Of a stretch of 33,361 bases of DNA, positions 9,187 to 18,426 are shown one piece after another. The translations under genes and the position numbers were made by a program. The number at the start of each line of letters is the position of its first letter. The first letter of the stretch is position 1. The notes beneath the pieces were generated by a model. That model had not been told where the DNA came from. It saw only the letters and a list, made by a program, of their open reading frames with translations, and did not search any database. This stretch comes from Deltaproteobacteria bacterium (lineage in GTDB: Bacteria; Desulfobacterota; WTBG01; CAIYCZ01; CAIRTM01): the NCBI GenBank assembly GCA_024276465.1, contig JAJRXD010000109.1, positions 1 to 33,361 of the forward strand. The letters are read 5' to 3'.

Positions 9187-11133
9187 ATGAAAAATACTGT
9201 TCTACGCAACCACAGCTGTCCTGAGCAAATATCCGTGCAATCGGGTACAGAGCCATTCAAAAGCCTGTCATCCACCCTGGGAATTTATTATCTGTTTACA
9301 TACGCGGCTACCGTTGTAAATGCTTTTCCATATATCAATTTCATGAACTTTGAAAGTCCTTTAGCTTATGTACTCAGCACATTAATCTATTTTTCCCAGT
9401 GTGTTATCTATCTCCTGCCTGTCATTGTACCTGTCTGTCTTTTAGCATGGTTCACCTCCGGATTCCGGAGGCTTAATACCATGCTTGTCTGCGTTACAGC
9501 TGTTGCCGGCACATCAGCCATACAGATCCTGATTTATCTCGATAAACTCATCTTTCGCATGTACAGGTTCCACATTGACAACGGTTTTGTGCTGAATCTG
9601 ATTACCACAAAAGGAGGGGTCGAGTCCATGGAAGCAGACAAAAATACAATTGCAACGCTTGTACTGGTGATTGCCTGTTTTCTAATGCTGCAGACGGTAT
9701 TGATGCTTATGGCATTCTGTTTAAGAAACATCAGCCCGGCACTGCGGCGATTTTATTCATCTCGCATGCCTGCCATTATCGCCATAATTGCGTCAGGGGC
9801 TCTGATTTTCAATACAATGGCTTACAGCATCAGTGATTTTATCGGATATTCCCCCGTTATTTCAGTTAGCCGTTTTTTCCCACTTTATCCGAATTTAACC
9901 ATCAGGAGCTTTGGTAAAAGTTTAGGATTTAAGCCTTCCAAAAGCTCCACATTTAAACTTACTCCTGGGGCGGGGGCACTGCTCTATCCTCTCCGCCCAC
10001 TCAGAACCGCTTCGTCTGCAAAAAACTATAATATAATGCTGCTTGTATCCGAATCCCTGAGGTGGGACATGCTGGACCCGCAGATCATGCCTGCCACCTG
10101 GAGTTTTGCACAGCAGTCCACGTGGTTTAAACAGCATTACAGTGCAGGGCATGATACCCGCTCGGCCCTGTTTGGACTGTTCTATGGACTCTATGCCCCT
10201 TACTGGTTTGCTTTTCGGGAACAGAGATGTGGTCCTGTGCTCATTGACACGCTTCTGGACAGGAAATATCAGATGTTCCTGTACAGCAGCACAAAATTCA
10301 GCTACCCTGAATTTGACAGCACAATTTTTGCCAGAATACCACGTGAGCAGTTGCATCCATGCGGACCCACCAGGACAGAAAAGTGGAAAGATGACCGCAA
10401 ACAGGTCAGCAGGCTTCTATCTTCTCTGAGCAGAAGAAATTCCGACCAGCCGTTTTTTGCCTACATGTTTTTTGAATCACCACATGCAAGGTATTTCTTT
10501 CCAGAAGAGTGTGCCATACGCACGCCATATCTTAAGGAGGTGAACTACCTGACTATGGATCTTAACAGAGACATTCAGCTGATAAAAAACCGGTACATCA
10601 ATTCATGCTATCATCTTGACACACAGATTAAGCGCCTGCTTGTTTATCTTAAAGAGCACCATCTCACGGATTCTACTATTATCATTATTACCGGGGACCA
10701 TGGCGAAGAATTCATGGAAAGAGGACACTGGGGACATTCCTGTGGCTACCCGCAGCAACAGATCCGTGTTCCTATGATCATTCGGGTACCAGGCAAACCT
10801 CCCTCTGTTGTTAGCCGACTGACCAGCCACCTTGATATACCTGCAACCTTATTGAATCTGCTTGGTGTCACAAATCCTGGAGATGATTATTCATTTGGCT
10901 TTGACATGTATGCAAAAACGCATCGTGATTTCACAGTTGTAAGCGGGTGGGGTGGAATGGCGTATATGGATGGACAGTATAAGGCAATATTGCCTGCAGG
11001 AAGTTACCAGCTTGCCCGGGAAAGGGTTACAAACATGAATGACAATGAAACTCTGGACACAGAAACCTTCAACATGACGCACATGGACACGCTGGTAAAG
11101 ATCCTGTATCAGCTGAAACTGTTTTACAGATAG
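9187..11133 (+). CDS. YejM/PbgA-like inner-membrane protein with periplasmic sulfatase-fold domain
   Basis: 648 residues: five predicted N-terminal membrane helices (about residues 30-50, 58-88, 98-122, 155-180, 195-220) and a periplasmic alkaline-phosphatase-superfamily domain from about residue 280. This is the same plan as E. coli YejM (586 residues, five helices). The segment HYSAGHDTRSALFGLFYG closely parallels the corresponding YejM region and includes the nucleophile-position Thr. The metal-site motif TGDHGEEFMERGHWGHS is complete here, whereas YejM itself has lost it. This copy may therefore be a real hydrolase or phosphotransferase rather than only a lipid-A sensor. YejM controls LpxC through LapB and binds lipid A. 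A link to lipid A is inferred here from homology and operon position. It is the last gene of the operon. Confidence 0.82.
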   Translation: MKNTVLRNHSCPEQISVQSGTEPFKSLSSTLGIYYLFTYAATVVNAFPYINFMNFESPLAYVLSTLIYFSQCVIYLLPVIVPVCLLAWFTSGFRRLNTMLVCVTAVAGTSAIQILIYLDKLIFRMYRFHIDNGFVLNLITTKGGVESMEADKNTIATLVLVIACFLMLQTVLMLMAFCLRNISPALRRFYSSRMPAIIAIIASGALIFNTMAYSISDFIGYSPVISVSRFFPLYPNLTIRSFGKSLGFKPSKSSTFKLTPGAGALLYPLRPLRTASSAKNYNIMLLVSESLRWDMLDPQIMPATWSFAQQSTWFKQHYSAGHDTRSALFGLFYGLYAPYWFAFREQRCGPVLIDTLLDRKYQMFLYSSTKFSYPEFDSTIFARIPREQLHPCGPTRTEKWKDDRKQVSRLLSSLSRRNSDQPFFAYMFFESPHARYFFPEECAIRTPYLKEVNYLTMDLNRDIQLIKNRYINSCYHLDTQIKRLLVYLKEHHLTDSTIIIITGDHGEEFMERGHWGHSCGYPQQQIRVPMIIRVPGKPPSVVSRLTSHLDIPATLLNLLGVTNPGDDYSFGFDMYAKTHRDFTVVSGWGGMAYMDGQYKAILPAGSYQLARERVTNMNDNETLDTETFNMTHMDTLVKILYQLKLFYR

Positions 11134-11274
11134 TGTCTGACCGAAAACCAGGATTCAGGTTGAAATCTGAAAAATAATTTTTGCAGGCTGTATCAGATCA
11201 ATTTTTCACAGCTAAAGCCGGGTCCTGCAGACGCCGATAACAAAAAAAGTAATCGCAGCTGTTAAAAAAAGAAT

Positions 11275-12927
11275 TTACCTGTTACATAAAAGAAGATATT
11301 GCTTCCAGGATCTGCGCTCTGCATACCTGCTTTCAAGCATTATTTTCCATGGCATATCAGAATATTTTTTTTCAAAATTTCCCGAGGTCATTATTATATA
11401 CCGTTTTTCGGGTAAAGACATAAATCTTTTGGCATCTTCAATTTGACGCCTGGTGAAATATGTTATGTCTCTGCGGGAATAAAATCTCAGGGCATAGTTT
11501 TCATAGGATCCGTAGTATCCCAGAGGTTCTCCGTGGGACAGGACAGAACCAACATATCTGTAAAAAGACTTTGCAGATCCCTCAACATTTATTACAGGGA
11601 CTGAATATGTCAGGTAGAGAAAATGAAACAACAGGACAATTCCTGAAATTGAGAAAAAACAGGCCGTCCCTGGCCGAAGATGCCGACAATATTTATTCAA
11701 CCCTGCGACCAGCATAAAACAGAGGCCAGTAAAAAGAAGGAAACAGGGCAGGTGGGGAAAATGGTCTCCAGGAAAATTTATTTCAAATGGATCGCCTGTA
11801 AAAAAGGAGGCAATGGCTAATACTGCACCTGCATAAAAAAATATGCTTTGAACAGTAGTTGAGGATTTATGTTTCAGTTTCTCTGAGAACCTGTCCCAGA
11901 AAGCATGCCATGCAGCCCCTGTAAGAATTGCCACAGCAGGGGCAAGCGGGGCAAGATAATATTCCCTTTTTGCACTTGAAAATGAAAGAAAAAGCATATT
12001 GCCGAAAATCCACAGAAGGATAAATACATATTCACGACAGAGTTTTTCACCCTGTTTTCTGAAGGCAATCCACAGGGCAGCCGGGAGAAAGAAAATCCAG
12101 GGAAAGAAAACTTTGTAGGTTTTTGCAATATAAAAATAAAATGGTTTGCTGTGTTCATATCCTGCTGAGTAGTATAATATGGTTTCCCAGAACAAAAGAT
12201 GAAAAAATCCCGGAAACCTGTTTAAGATATAGACCACCCATGGAAGCACAATAACAGAAAACAATGCCAGGCCGTATAGAAACGGCCTCCTTATCATGAA
12301 TCCCGCTTCTTTGTACAGAAAAAGATATGCTGCAAGCGGAATGAGGGGAAAAGTAAATGCAAAAGGCCCTTTTGTTATTGTGCCAAAGCCCATCATTGCA
12401 AAAGCACACACAACCCATCGTCCTTCACGGGAACGGTTTTTGTATGCCTTCAGGAAGCAATATACTGCAGCTGTTATAAAAAAAATCAGCAGAGACTCCA
12501 TTTCAGCATAGCGGGCCTCATAGATAAAGATATTTGTGACAAGCAGTGCAACTACAGATAAAACAGCTGATTTTTTATCAAAAAGAAGGCGTGCTATAAG
12601 AAAGGTAAAAAAAAGGGTGCCCAGCCCTCCAACAGCAGATGGAATCCTGGCAGTAAGTTCGCTTACCCTTTGTCCGGGCGTGCAGAGTGCCACAGCCCAG
12701 TAATATAAAGGCGGTTTGGTAAGCATTGGGTTACCACAAAGACGGGGTACAAGCCAGTCACCGGTTTCAATCATTGCCTGTGCTGTCTGAACGCGGCGGG
12801 ACTCCAGTCTTACATGGTAAAAATTAGGGTCTCCAAGCCTGTAAAACAGCACCCATGCTGATACCAGCAATAATAATATGACTATTAAGAGATCACTATA
12901 GCGCGTATGGTGTCCTGATATCTTCAC
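11275..12927 (-). CDS. ArnT-like/PMT family glycosyltransferase, inner membrane (second copy)
   Basis: A 550-residue integral-membrane protein, the same length as E. coli ArnT. The first periplasmic loop reads RLESRRVQTAQAMIETGDW followed by a TKPPLYYW signature (about residues 70-77). In place of the R-Y-A-E core seen at 2052 it has R-R-V-Q, so its donor or catalytic details may differ. Around ten more helices and a C-terminal soluble domain follow. The start is GTG at 12927, supported by AGGA seven bases upstream. It lies 121 bp downstream of the VTT gene and is probably the last gene of the minus-strand cassette. It would transfer the lipid-linked sugar made by that cassette to an unknown acceptor. 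The opposite-facing YejM-like gene ends 141 bp away. Confidence 0.78.
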   Translation of the reverse strand: MKISGHHTRYSDLLIVILLLLVSAWVLFYRLGDPNFYHVRLESRRVQTAQAMIETGDWLVPRLCGNPMLTKPPLYYWAVALCTPGQRVSELTARIPSAVGGLGTLFFTFLIARLLFDKKSAVLSVVALLVTNIFIYEARYAEMESLLIFFITAAVYCFLKAYKNRSREGRWVVCAFAMMGFGTITKGPFAFTFPLIPLAAYLFLYKEAGFMIRRPFLYGLALFSVIVLPWVVYILNRFPGFFHLLFWETILYYSAGYEHSKPFYFYIAKTYKVFFPWIFFLPAALWIAFRKQGEKLCREYVFILLWIFGNMLFLSFSSAKREYYLAPLAPAVAILTGAAWHAFWDRFSEKLKHKSSTTVQSIFFYAGAVLAIASFFTGDPFEINFPGDHFPHLPCFLLFTGLCFMLVAGLNKYCRHLRPGTACFFSISGIVLLFHFLYLTYSVPVINVEGSAKSFYRYVGSVLSHGEPLGYYGSYENYALRFYSRRDITYFTRRQIEDAKRFMSLPEKRYIIMTSGNFEKKYSDMPWKIMLESRYAERRSWKQYLLLCNR

Positions 12928-13048
12928 TGATAATCCTGATGCAGGTTAATGTTTAAGCCGGTTTAGGATATGATGGAATTAAATATAGCAGTTCTGAAGT
13001 TGTATCCTTATCTGTCTGTTTTCCATGGCACCTTTGTTTTAGAAGTTT

Positions 13049-13846
13049 TCATGTTGCCTGAGTATAATTATCTTCTGTAGTCTTGTTTCTGTTTTTTATT
13101 TTGCCGGAAATTTTTCTGACAATTTCTGCTATTGGCAATTGTGATGAGCGCAGATACCACGCTGCAGAAATCCATATCAAAACAAGTCCTGAAACAGCTG
13201 TAATTATAAAAAAAACGGACCTTGGGGTTCCTGCAGTTATTGCTTCTGAACCAATAAGAGTTGCCGGTATTGCTTCAGGTAATATTCCGAGGGCTGTTCC
13301 AAGGAGAAAATCGCGATGTCTGACCGAAGACAGTCCAAGGAGCACGTTAATATAGACACCTCCAACAGGCATCTGCCTGACAACAAAGACAGTGGCTATA
13401 CCCCGGCTTTCAAACAGAGAAGAAAAACGGTTTAACGATGGCCATTTATTAAGTACCAGATCGCGGCCCAGCAACCGAACGACCAGAAAAGTCATGTAAG
13501 ACCCGAGAATTGTACCTGCCTGTGCCCAGAGCAAACCATATATAAAACCAAAGGTCATTCCGGATATGGGGCAAAGAAGAAGCCGGGGACAGCCAATGGA
13601 AACAAGGAGTGCGGCAGCAAGCGTAAAGACAACCGGCGCTGCCCAGCTGGTTGATATAATCATGTCTCTCATTGCATGAACATGCCTTAACTGATCACGC
13701 AGTGGTGACAAATATACAACCCCCAGCCCGCCAAGCAGAATAATAAGAAGCATTGATCCCTTAAGAACAGGATGCTGCCAGATCTTTACCCCTTTGCTGT
13801 CAGCAGAAGAGGTAATCCGGGCCGGACACGAAAAAAAAGGACCCAT
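13049..13846 (-). CDS. TVP38/TMEM64 (VTT domain) inner-membrane protein
   Basis: A 265-residue membrane protein with one N-terminal helix (about residues 28-46) and a VTT/SNARE-associated core. The core includes GCPRLLLCPISGMTFGF and a following G-rich helix with LWAQAGTILGSY (about residues 89-120). The segment VFVVRQMPVGGVYINVLLGLS fills the conserved re-entrant R-x-x-P-x-x-P-x-x-x-x-N position, though with some changes. The C-terminus is basic. VTT/DedA proteins move or scramble lipids, and some recycle undecaprenyl phosphate, so returning the lipid carrier for the adjacent GT2 and ArnT-like enzymes is a reasonable inference. The start ATG overlaps the stop of the upstream glycosyltransferase by one base (TAATG), a sign of tight coupling. 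Confidence 0.85.
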   Translation of the reverse strand: MGPFFSCPARITSSADSKGVKIWQHPVLKGSMLLIILLGGLGVVYLSPLRDQLRHVHAMRDMIISTSWAAPVVFTLAAALLVSIGCPRLLLCPISGMTFGFIYGLLWAQAGTILGSYMTFLVVRLLGRDLVLNKWPSLNRFSSLFESRGIATVFVVRQMPVGGVYINVLLGLSSVRHRDFLLGTALGILPEAIPATLIGSEAITAGTPRSVFFIITAVSGLVLIWISAAWYLRSSQLPIAEIVRKISGKIKNRNKTTEDNYTQAT

Positions 13847-14616
13847 TACCTGCTGTCTCCTGATATGTTTTTCTCAGAATTCAATCTTTTGCCGGTGACA
13901 CAGCGCATGGCATACCAGCGCATGGCAAAGCAGTCTATAACACCCCTCCACAACCTGTTTCCCACACCATATTTGGAGACACCTGCTGTTCGAGGGCGAT
14001 GGTTAACCAGAACTTCAACAACACAATAACCCTGCATCCGAAGCATGGTGGGTAAAAATCTGTGCATACCATTGAAAACAGGAATTTCCTTCAAGGCTGT
14101 GCGTCTGATCGCCCTGTATGTACATCCTGCATCAGTTATTTTGTCAGCTGTTATTATATTGCGGCATCTGTTGGCTATTTTTGATGAAAGACGTTTAACA
14201 AAATCATCTTCCCGTTTACGTCTGACCCCGCAAACACAGTCTATAGCCGGTCCAAGAGCTTTCAGAAGAACAGGGATGTCTGCAGGATCATTCTGTCTGT
14301 CTCCATCCATGGTTATGATGATATCAGCCCGTGCAGACCTGAAGCCTGTTGCCTGGGCAGCACTCTCGCCACAATTGATTTTGTGCTCAACAACACGCAG
14401 CCACGGAAATGTCTGTTTTAGTTGTGTCAATATTTTCAGACTGTTATCAGTACTTTTATCATCTATGCATATAACTTCAAAACTGCTGTTCAGGAAAGAA
14501 ACAGCCTGATTTATTTCATTAATTAGCACTGCAATATTATCCTGTTCATTAAATACAGGGATAATGACAGAAACCCCGGGTTCTGAAAAAACATTTGGTG
14601 AATTATTTTCTGACAT
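13846..14616 (-). CDS. Dolichol/undecaprenyl-phosphate-type family 2 glycosyltransferase
   Basis: A 256-residue GT-A enzyme. The nucleotide-sugar site begins VSVIIPVFNEQDNI (about residues 15-28), followed by CIDDKSTDNS, and the metal-binding DxD is MDGDRQNDP (about 107-115). Later segments, DAGCTYRAIRR and PRTAGVSKYGVGNR, match DPM1/ArnC-like enzymes. It lacks the two C-terminal membrane helices present in ArnC, so it is probably peripheral. It would move an (amino)sugar from a nucleotide to a polyprenyl phosphate on the cytoplasmic side. It overlaps the upstream DegT gene by 14 bases and the downstream VTT gene by one base. Confidence 0.88.
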   Translation of the reverse strand: MSENNSPNVFSEPGVSVIIPVFNEQDNIAVLINEINQAVSFLNSSFEVICIDDKSTDNSLKILTQLKQTFPWLRVVEHKINCGESAAQATGFRSARADIIITMDGDRQNDPADIPVLLKALGPAIDCVCGVRRKREDDFVKRLSSKIANRCRNIITADKITDAGCTYRAIRRTALKEIPVFNGMHRFLPTMLRMQGYCVVEVLVNHRPRTAGVSKYGVGNRLWRGVIDCFAMRWYAMRCVTGKRLNSEKNISGDSR

Positions 14617-15718
14617 TTTTATAATATTCTTTTATTGTCCTGCACACAAACCCTGTCTGCTCAGGGGAAATATCCGGAAACATTGGAAGAGAAAGAATTT
14701 CCTGTGCTGCTTTTTCTGCTTCCGGAAAGCATCCTGAGCCCAGACCAAGCCTGGCATAAGCAGGCTGAAGGTGAAGAGGCCTTGGATAATGCAGTCCGGT
14801 GGCAATACCTTTTTCTTTAAGGAAAGCTGCAAGGCTGTCCCTGTCAGGAATCCTTATGACATAAAGATGGTAAACAGATTCACAGTTTTCCGGGGGAACA
14901 GGTGTTATAACCTCATCTGTTTCTGAAAGACCCTCATCATACAATGCAGCAGCGGCCCTCCGTTTCCGGTTCCATTGATCAAGGTATTTTAGTTTTACCC
15001 TCAAAACAGCAGCCTGTAAATTGTCAAGGCGGTAGTTATAGCCCTCAAATTCATGAACATATTTTTCCTTTCTGCCGTGATTTGCAAGCATGGCAGTTCT
15101 GTTAATAAGTTCTGAATCCATTCCTGCCACTGCGCCACCATCTCCAAAAGCTCCAAGATTTTTGGAAGGAAAAAAACTGAAACAGCTGAGAATTCCAAAA
15201 GTGCCGGCTTTTTTCCCATGATAAGCAGCCCCCTGTGCCTGAGCAACATCTTCTATCACATAAAGGTTATATTCTGAAGCAATGTTTAATATCTCATTCA
15301 TAGGCACAGGAAACCCATAGAGATGTACGGGGATAATAGCTTTGGTGTGTGATGTTATGGCATTGTGGACAGATGCAGGGTCAAGGGTGAAAGTTCCTGG
15401 TTTAATGTCGGCAAACACCACATTGGCACCACTTGCTGTAATGGCCTCACCGGTAGGTATGGCTGTATTAACCGCTGTAATTACTTCATCATTGGAGCCA
15501 ATTCCCAGAGCTTCTAATGCCAACTGTAAAGAGCAGGTGCCACAGGAAGTTCCAGTAACCGCTTTTGCTCCAAGCCATCCGGCCATTTCCTCTTCAAACA
15601 TCTGCAAATCTTTCTGTTTTATGTAGGCGTTTCTGTCAACAACAGAAGAGATTGCATCATCTATTTCATTGCGGATAGGATCATGCAGTTTCTTTAAGTC
15701 TACAAAAGGTACTTTCAT
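14603..15718 (-). CDS. DegT/DnrJ/EryC1/StrS family nucleotide-sugar aminotransferase
   Basis: A PLP-dependent aminotransferase of 371 residues from ATG 15718. That start is chosen over GTG 15733 because GGAGG lies eight bases upstream of the ATG, inside the longer reading. Seen motifs are TGTSCGTCSLQLALEALG for the PLP phosphate, IEDVAQAQGA for the pyridine Asp, and SFFPSKNLGAFGDGGA with the Schiff-base Lys at about residue 186. The C-terminal GLHYPRPLHLQPAY fits the VioA/FdtB/DesV-like branch that aminates keto nucleotide sugars. It starts a four-gene minus-strand cassette (aminotransferase, GT2, VTT, ArnT-like) that would put an aminosugar on a lipid carrier and hand it on. The exact sugar is unknown. 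Confidence 0.88.
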   Translation of the reverse strand: MKVPFVDLKKLHDPIRNEIDDAISSVVDRNAYIKQKDLQMFEEEMAGWLGAKAVTGTSCGTCSLQLALEALGIGSNDEVITAVNTAIPTGEAITASGANVVFADIKPGTFTLDPASVHNAITSHTKAIIPVHLYGFPVPMNEILNIASEYNLYVIEDVAQAQGAAYHGKKAGTFGILSCFSFFPSKNLGAFGDGGAVAGMDSELINRTAMLANHGRKEKYVHEFEGYNYRLDNLQAAVLRVKLKYLDQWNRKRRAAAALYDEGLSETDEVITPVPPENCESVYHLYVIRIPDRDSLAAFLKEKGIATGLHYPRPLHLQPAYARLGLGSGCFPEAEKAAQEILSLPMFPDISPEQTGFVCRTIKEYYKNVRK

Positions 15719-15882
15719 CTTAAGGGCCTCCACAACTGTTACGCACCCAGAGTGTTGGCACTTCAGGCATCATGGTTAATAATGCTGCGACCTTCCATGG
15801 GGTGCTGGTTCATAAGACTGGTAACAACACAATTTTCATGCCTTAAAACTTTTTTGTGTGAAACAAAAAATATAATGAACTA

Positions 15883-15902
15883 CCCCGCCGCAAGTTGCAG
15901 GG
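15883..15902. repeat. Degenerate GC-rich inverted repeat in the 15734-16287 intergenic region
   Basis: CCCCGCCGCAAGTTGCAGGG is an imperfect hairpin resembling REP-type intergenic elements. Just upstream, around 15849-15869, an A/T hairpin pairs TTTTTTGT with ACAAAAAA. The rest of this 550-bp stretch between divergent genes holds the promoter at 16058 and a possible 24-codon leader ORF at 16129. I see no full gene in it. Confidence 0.3.
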
Positions 15903-16057
15903 CATCAAACCTGTGTTGATACCTGCTTAAAGAAAGTAAGCTTCGGGAAATTTACCCCTGTGAGATTAAAAACAAGTTAAATGCAAATTAATAATATTTA
16001 ATCTTCAAATATTGTCTCAGCTGTGTCACCGATAAAGTTACTTTTTATTAATTTCAT

Positions 16058-16090
16058 TTTAACTTCTGTTTAACATTAACTCTTTATACT
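16058..16090 (+). promoter_or_regulatory. Promoter with PmrA/PhoB-like tandem box upstream of the LtaS-like gene
   Basis: TTTAAC (16058-16063), 5 bp, TTTAAC (16069-16074), 10 bp, then TATACT (16085-16090) as the -10. A further ATTAAC (16075-16080) directly abuts the second half-site. Spacing is identical to the boxes at 1964 and 27774. The predicted transcript has a leader of roughly 190 bases before the ATG at 16288. Confidence 0.55.
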
Positions 16091-16128
16091 GTTTCTATCT
16101 ATAAGTCCAAAACAAGCATGATCAGGTC

Positions 16129-16203
16129 ATGAAAAAAATTATTTTTAAACACGCTAATGTCACAAAAGAGAACTCAAACCACAAGGTTCTTGTTGTTGAA
16201 TGA
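16129..16203 (+). CDS. Possible 24-codon leader ORF
   Basis: ATG at 16129 to TGA at 16201-16203 encodes a basic, Lys/Asn-rich 24-residue peptide (MKKIIFKHANVTKENS, then NHKVLVVE). It sits in the long leader between the tandem-box promoter and the LtaS-like gene. An AGG lies four bases before the ATG, which is weak. The final KVLVVE resembles the first strand of a response-regulator receiver domain, but no receiver domain follows. It may be a leader peptide, a remnant or chance. Confidence 0.2.
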   Translation: MKKIIFKHANVTKENSNHKVLVVE

Positions 16204-16287
16204 ACTGCCAGGCCTCAAAACAGGGGTATCATTATAATATGTCCTCATCATGCCTGAACAGATTAATAACCGGATAAGGTTAAAAAT

Positions 16288-18216
16288 ATGTCAAGAGCAT
16301 CAGCAAACCGTTTTGGAATTATTATCATCCTGTTTTTTATCTTTGAAACCACCTCCATGGCCACCAGGTCTGTACTTGTCTGGTCAAGTTTCAGTGATAT
16401 TGACACAACCCTTGCCGGGATTGTGAAAGTTTTTTTCACTGGCTTAATTTATGATATCGCAGCATTTTCTTATCTCGTAATTCCTTTTACATGCTATCTT
16501 GTTCTGATGCCTGTCAGTTTGTTTCGATCAGGAATCAACAGATGTTTTCTGTATGCTACTGTTCTTGCGGGCATATGGCTTCTTGTTTTTACAGGGGTTG
16601 CCGAATTTTTTTTCTGGGATGAGTTCGGTACCCGGTTTAACTTTATTGCTGTTGACTATCTTGTATATACAAATGAAGTCCTTGGAAACATAAGAGAATC
16701 ATATCCGCTTACAACACTTTTTACGCTTACCGGTGTTGCATCACTGCTTCTTTTTGCTATATGCATGAAACCTGTTAAAATTATGCTGAACACATCAGAT
16801 GCTTTAAAACAAAGAGCAGTACGTGCAGTTCCTGTTTTAAGCCTTTCGCTTATATGCTATGCCTGCATTAATACAGCTGTTCCACGTGTATCTGAAAACA
16901 AATATAACAACAACCTGGCTGCTAACGGAATTTATACTCTTTTTTCAGCATTCAGAAACAACAGTCTGAACTATTATGAATTTTATGCTACCCGCAGCAA
17001 AAAAAAGGTTTTCAACACTCTTCACAAAATGCTTGGGGACTCACATACCGGCTTCACGGATGACAGCACCGGATTTTCTGTCCAGAGGATTATTAAAAAC
17101 AACGGTGGAAAGGAGAAGCAATATAATGTCATTCTTATAATGATGGAAAGCATGAGTGCGGAATACCTGGGGGGCTTAGGAAACACTGACACCCTGACTC
17201 CAAACCTGGATCGCCTCGCAGAAAACGGTCTTCTGTTTACAAACTTTTATGCAACAGGTACGCGTACTGTGCGGGGGATGGAAGCAGTCTGTCTCTCTCT
17301 TCCCCCTACACCTGGGCGCTCCATTGTAAAGCGTCCCCACAATGAAAATCTTTTTTCCATTGGAACTGTGTTTAAGCAAAAAGGCTATGAGAATAAATTC
17401 ATCTATGGTGGTTATGGATATTTTGACAACATGAATTATTTTTTCAGCCACAATGGTTTCCAAATTGTTGACAGGACAAAATTATCTAAAAATGAAATCA
17501 GCTTTGCCAACATCTGGGGAGTATGTGACGAAGACCTGCTTGGAAAGGTTATAAAGGAGGCTGACAAGTCCTTTAATTCAAAAAACGCTTTTTTCTTTTT
17601 TGTTATGACAACCTCCAACCACAGGCCATACACATTTCCTGCTTAAGCGGAAAAAAGCATAAACATTCCTGAAGCTGCAAGGCACAGAGGAAGAAAACGG
17701 GGCGTTAAATACACAGACTATGCTATTGGCAGGTTTTTCGCATCTGCAGAGAAAAAAGCATGGTTTAAAAATACAATTTTTGTTCTTGTTGCAGACCATT
17801 GCGGAAGCAGTTCAGGGAAAACAGACCTGCCTGTAAGAAGATATCACATTCCTCTCATAATATATGCTCCTGGAATTATAAAACCCGGGCGTATGACCAG
17901 GCTGGCAAGCCAGGCAGACACAGCACCAACTATTTTTGATATGCTCAACTGGACATACAAAAGCGCTTTCCTGGGATCATCCATGCTTCACACAAAGAAA
18001 TGTAACGAAAGGGCATTCATCGGCAACTATGAAAAACTTGGTTACATGAAAGACAATATTTTTGTTATGCTTTGTCCGAAAAAGAAGATCAAAACATTCC
18101 AGCTCAGTCATCCTGAAGCTGATCCTCAGGCTGGCCCTGTTCAGGAGCATTATGTTGATGAAACAATTGCATATTACCAGGGAGCAAGCACTGTTTTTGG
18201 ACATCACCGGCCATAA
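16288..18216 (+). pseudogene. LtaS/OpgB-type sulfatase-fold phosphotransferase interrupted by an in-frame TAA
   Basis: Five N-terminal membrane helices (to about residue 200) are followed by a periplasmic alkaline-phosphatase-superfamily domain of the LTA synthase type. These enzymes move phosphoglycerol or phosphoethanolamine to envelope glycans or lipids. The metal Glu lies in IMMESMSAEY (about residues 287-296) and the nucleophile-position Thr is T327 in ATGTRTVRGMEA. At 17644-17646 (codon 453) a TAA follows NHRPYTFPA. The same frame then stays open for 189 more codons to TAA 18214-18216 and carries the rest of the domain: GVKYTDYAIGRF, VADHCGSS (metal Asp-His, codons 503-504) and HIPLIIYAPG. 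Translation ending at 17646 gives 452 residues without the second metal site, so it should be inactive. Everything else is intact, so the change is recent or a sequencing error. Confidence 0.85.
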
Positions 18217-18426
18217 CGATTATCTCTAATAGTTAGATTAAAAAAATTAACTTCACCTGGTTTGGGCAACAACCTGTTAAATTACCGCTGCGATGTTATA
18301 GCAGGTCAAAAGCCTGTTGTTGTTTAACATTATGGATGTTCCTTTTCCAGAGTCACAATACTGTACAAAGGGTTTCCTGAAATGCCTTCAAAACATTGGT
18401 AAATATTTGGACTTGCAAAAAATGAC

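Noticed and set aside
17644-17646. Recoding of the TAA as selenocysteine or pyrrolysine
   Set aside because: Those use TGA and TAG. TAA recoding is not established in bacteria with the standard code, and no family Cys or catalytic residue falls at this position.
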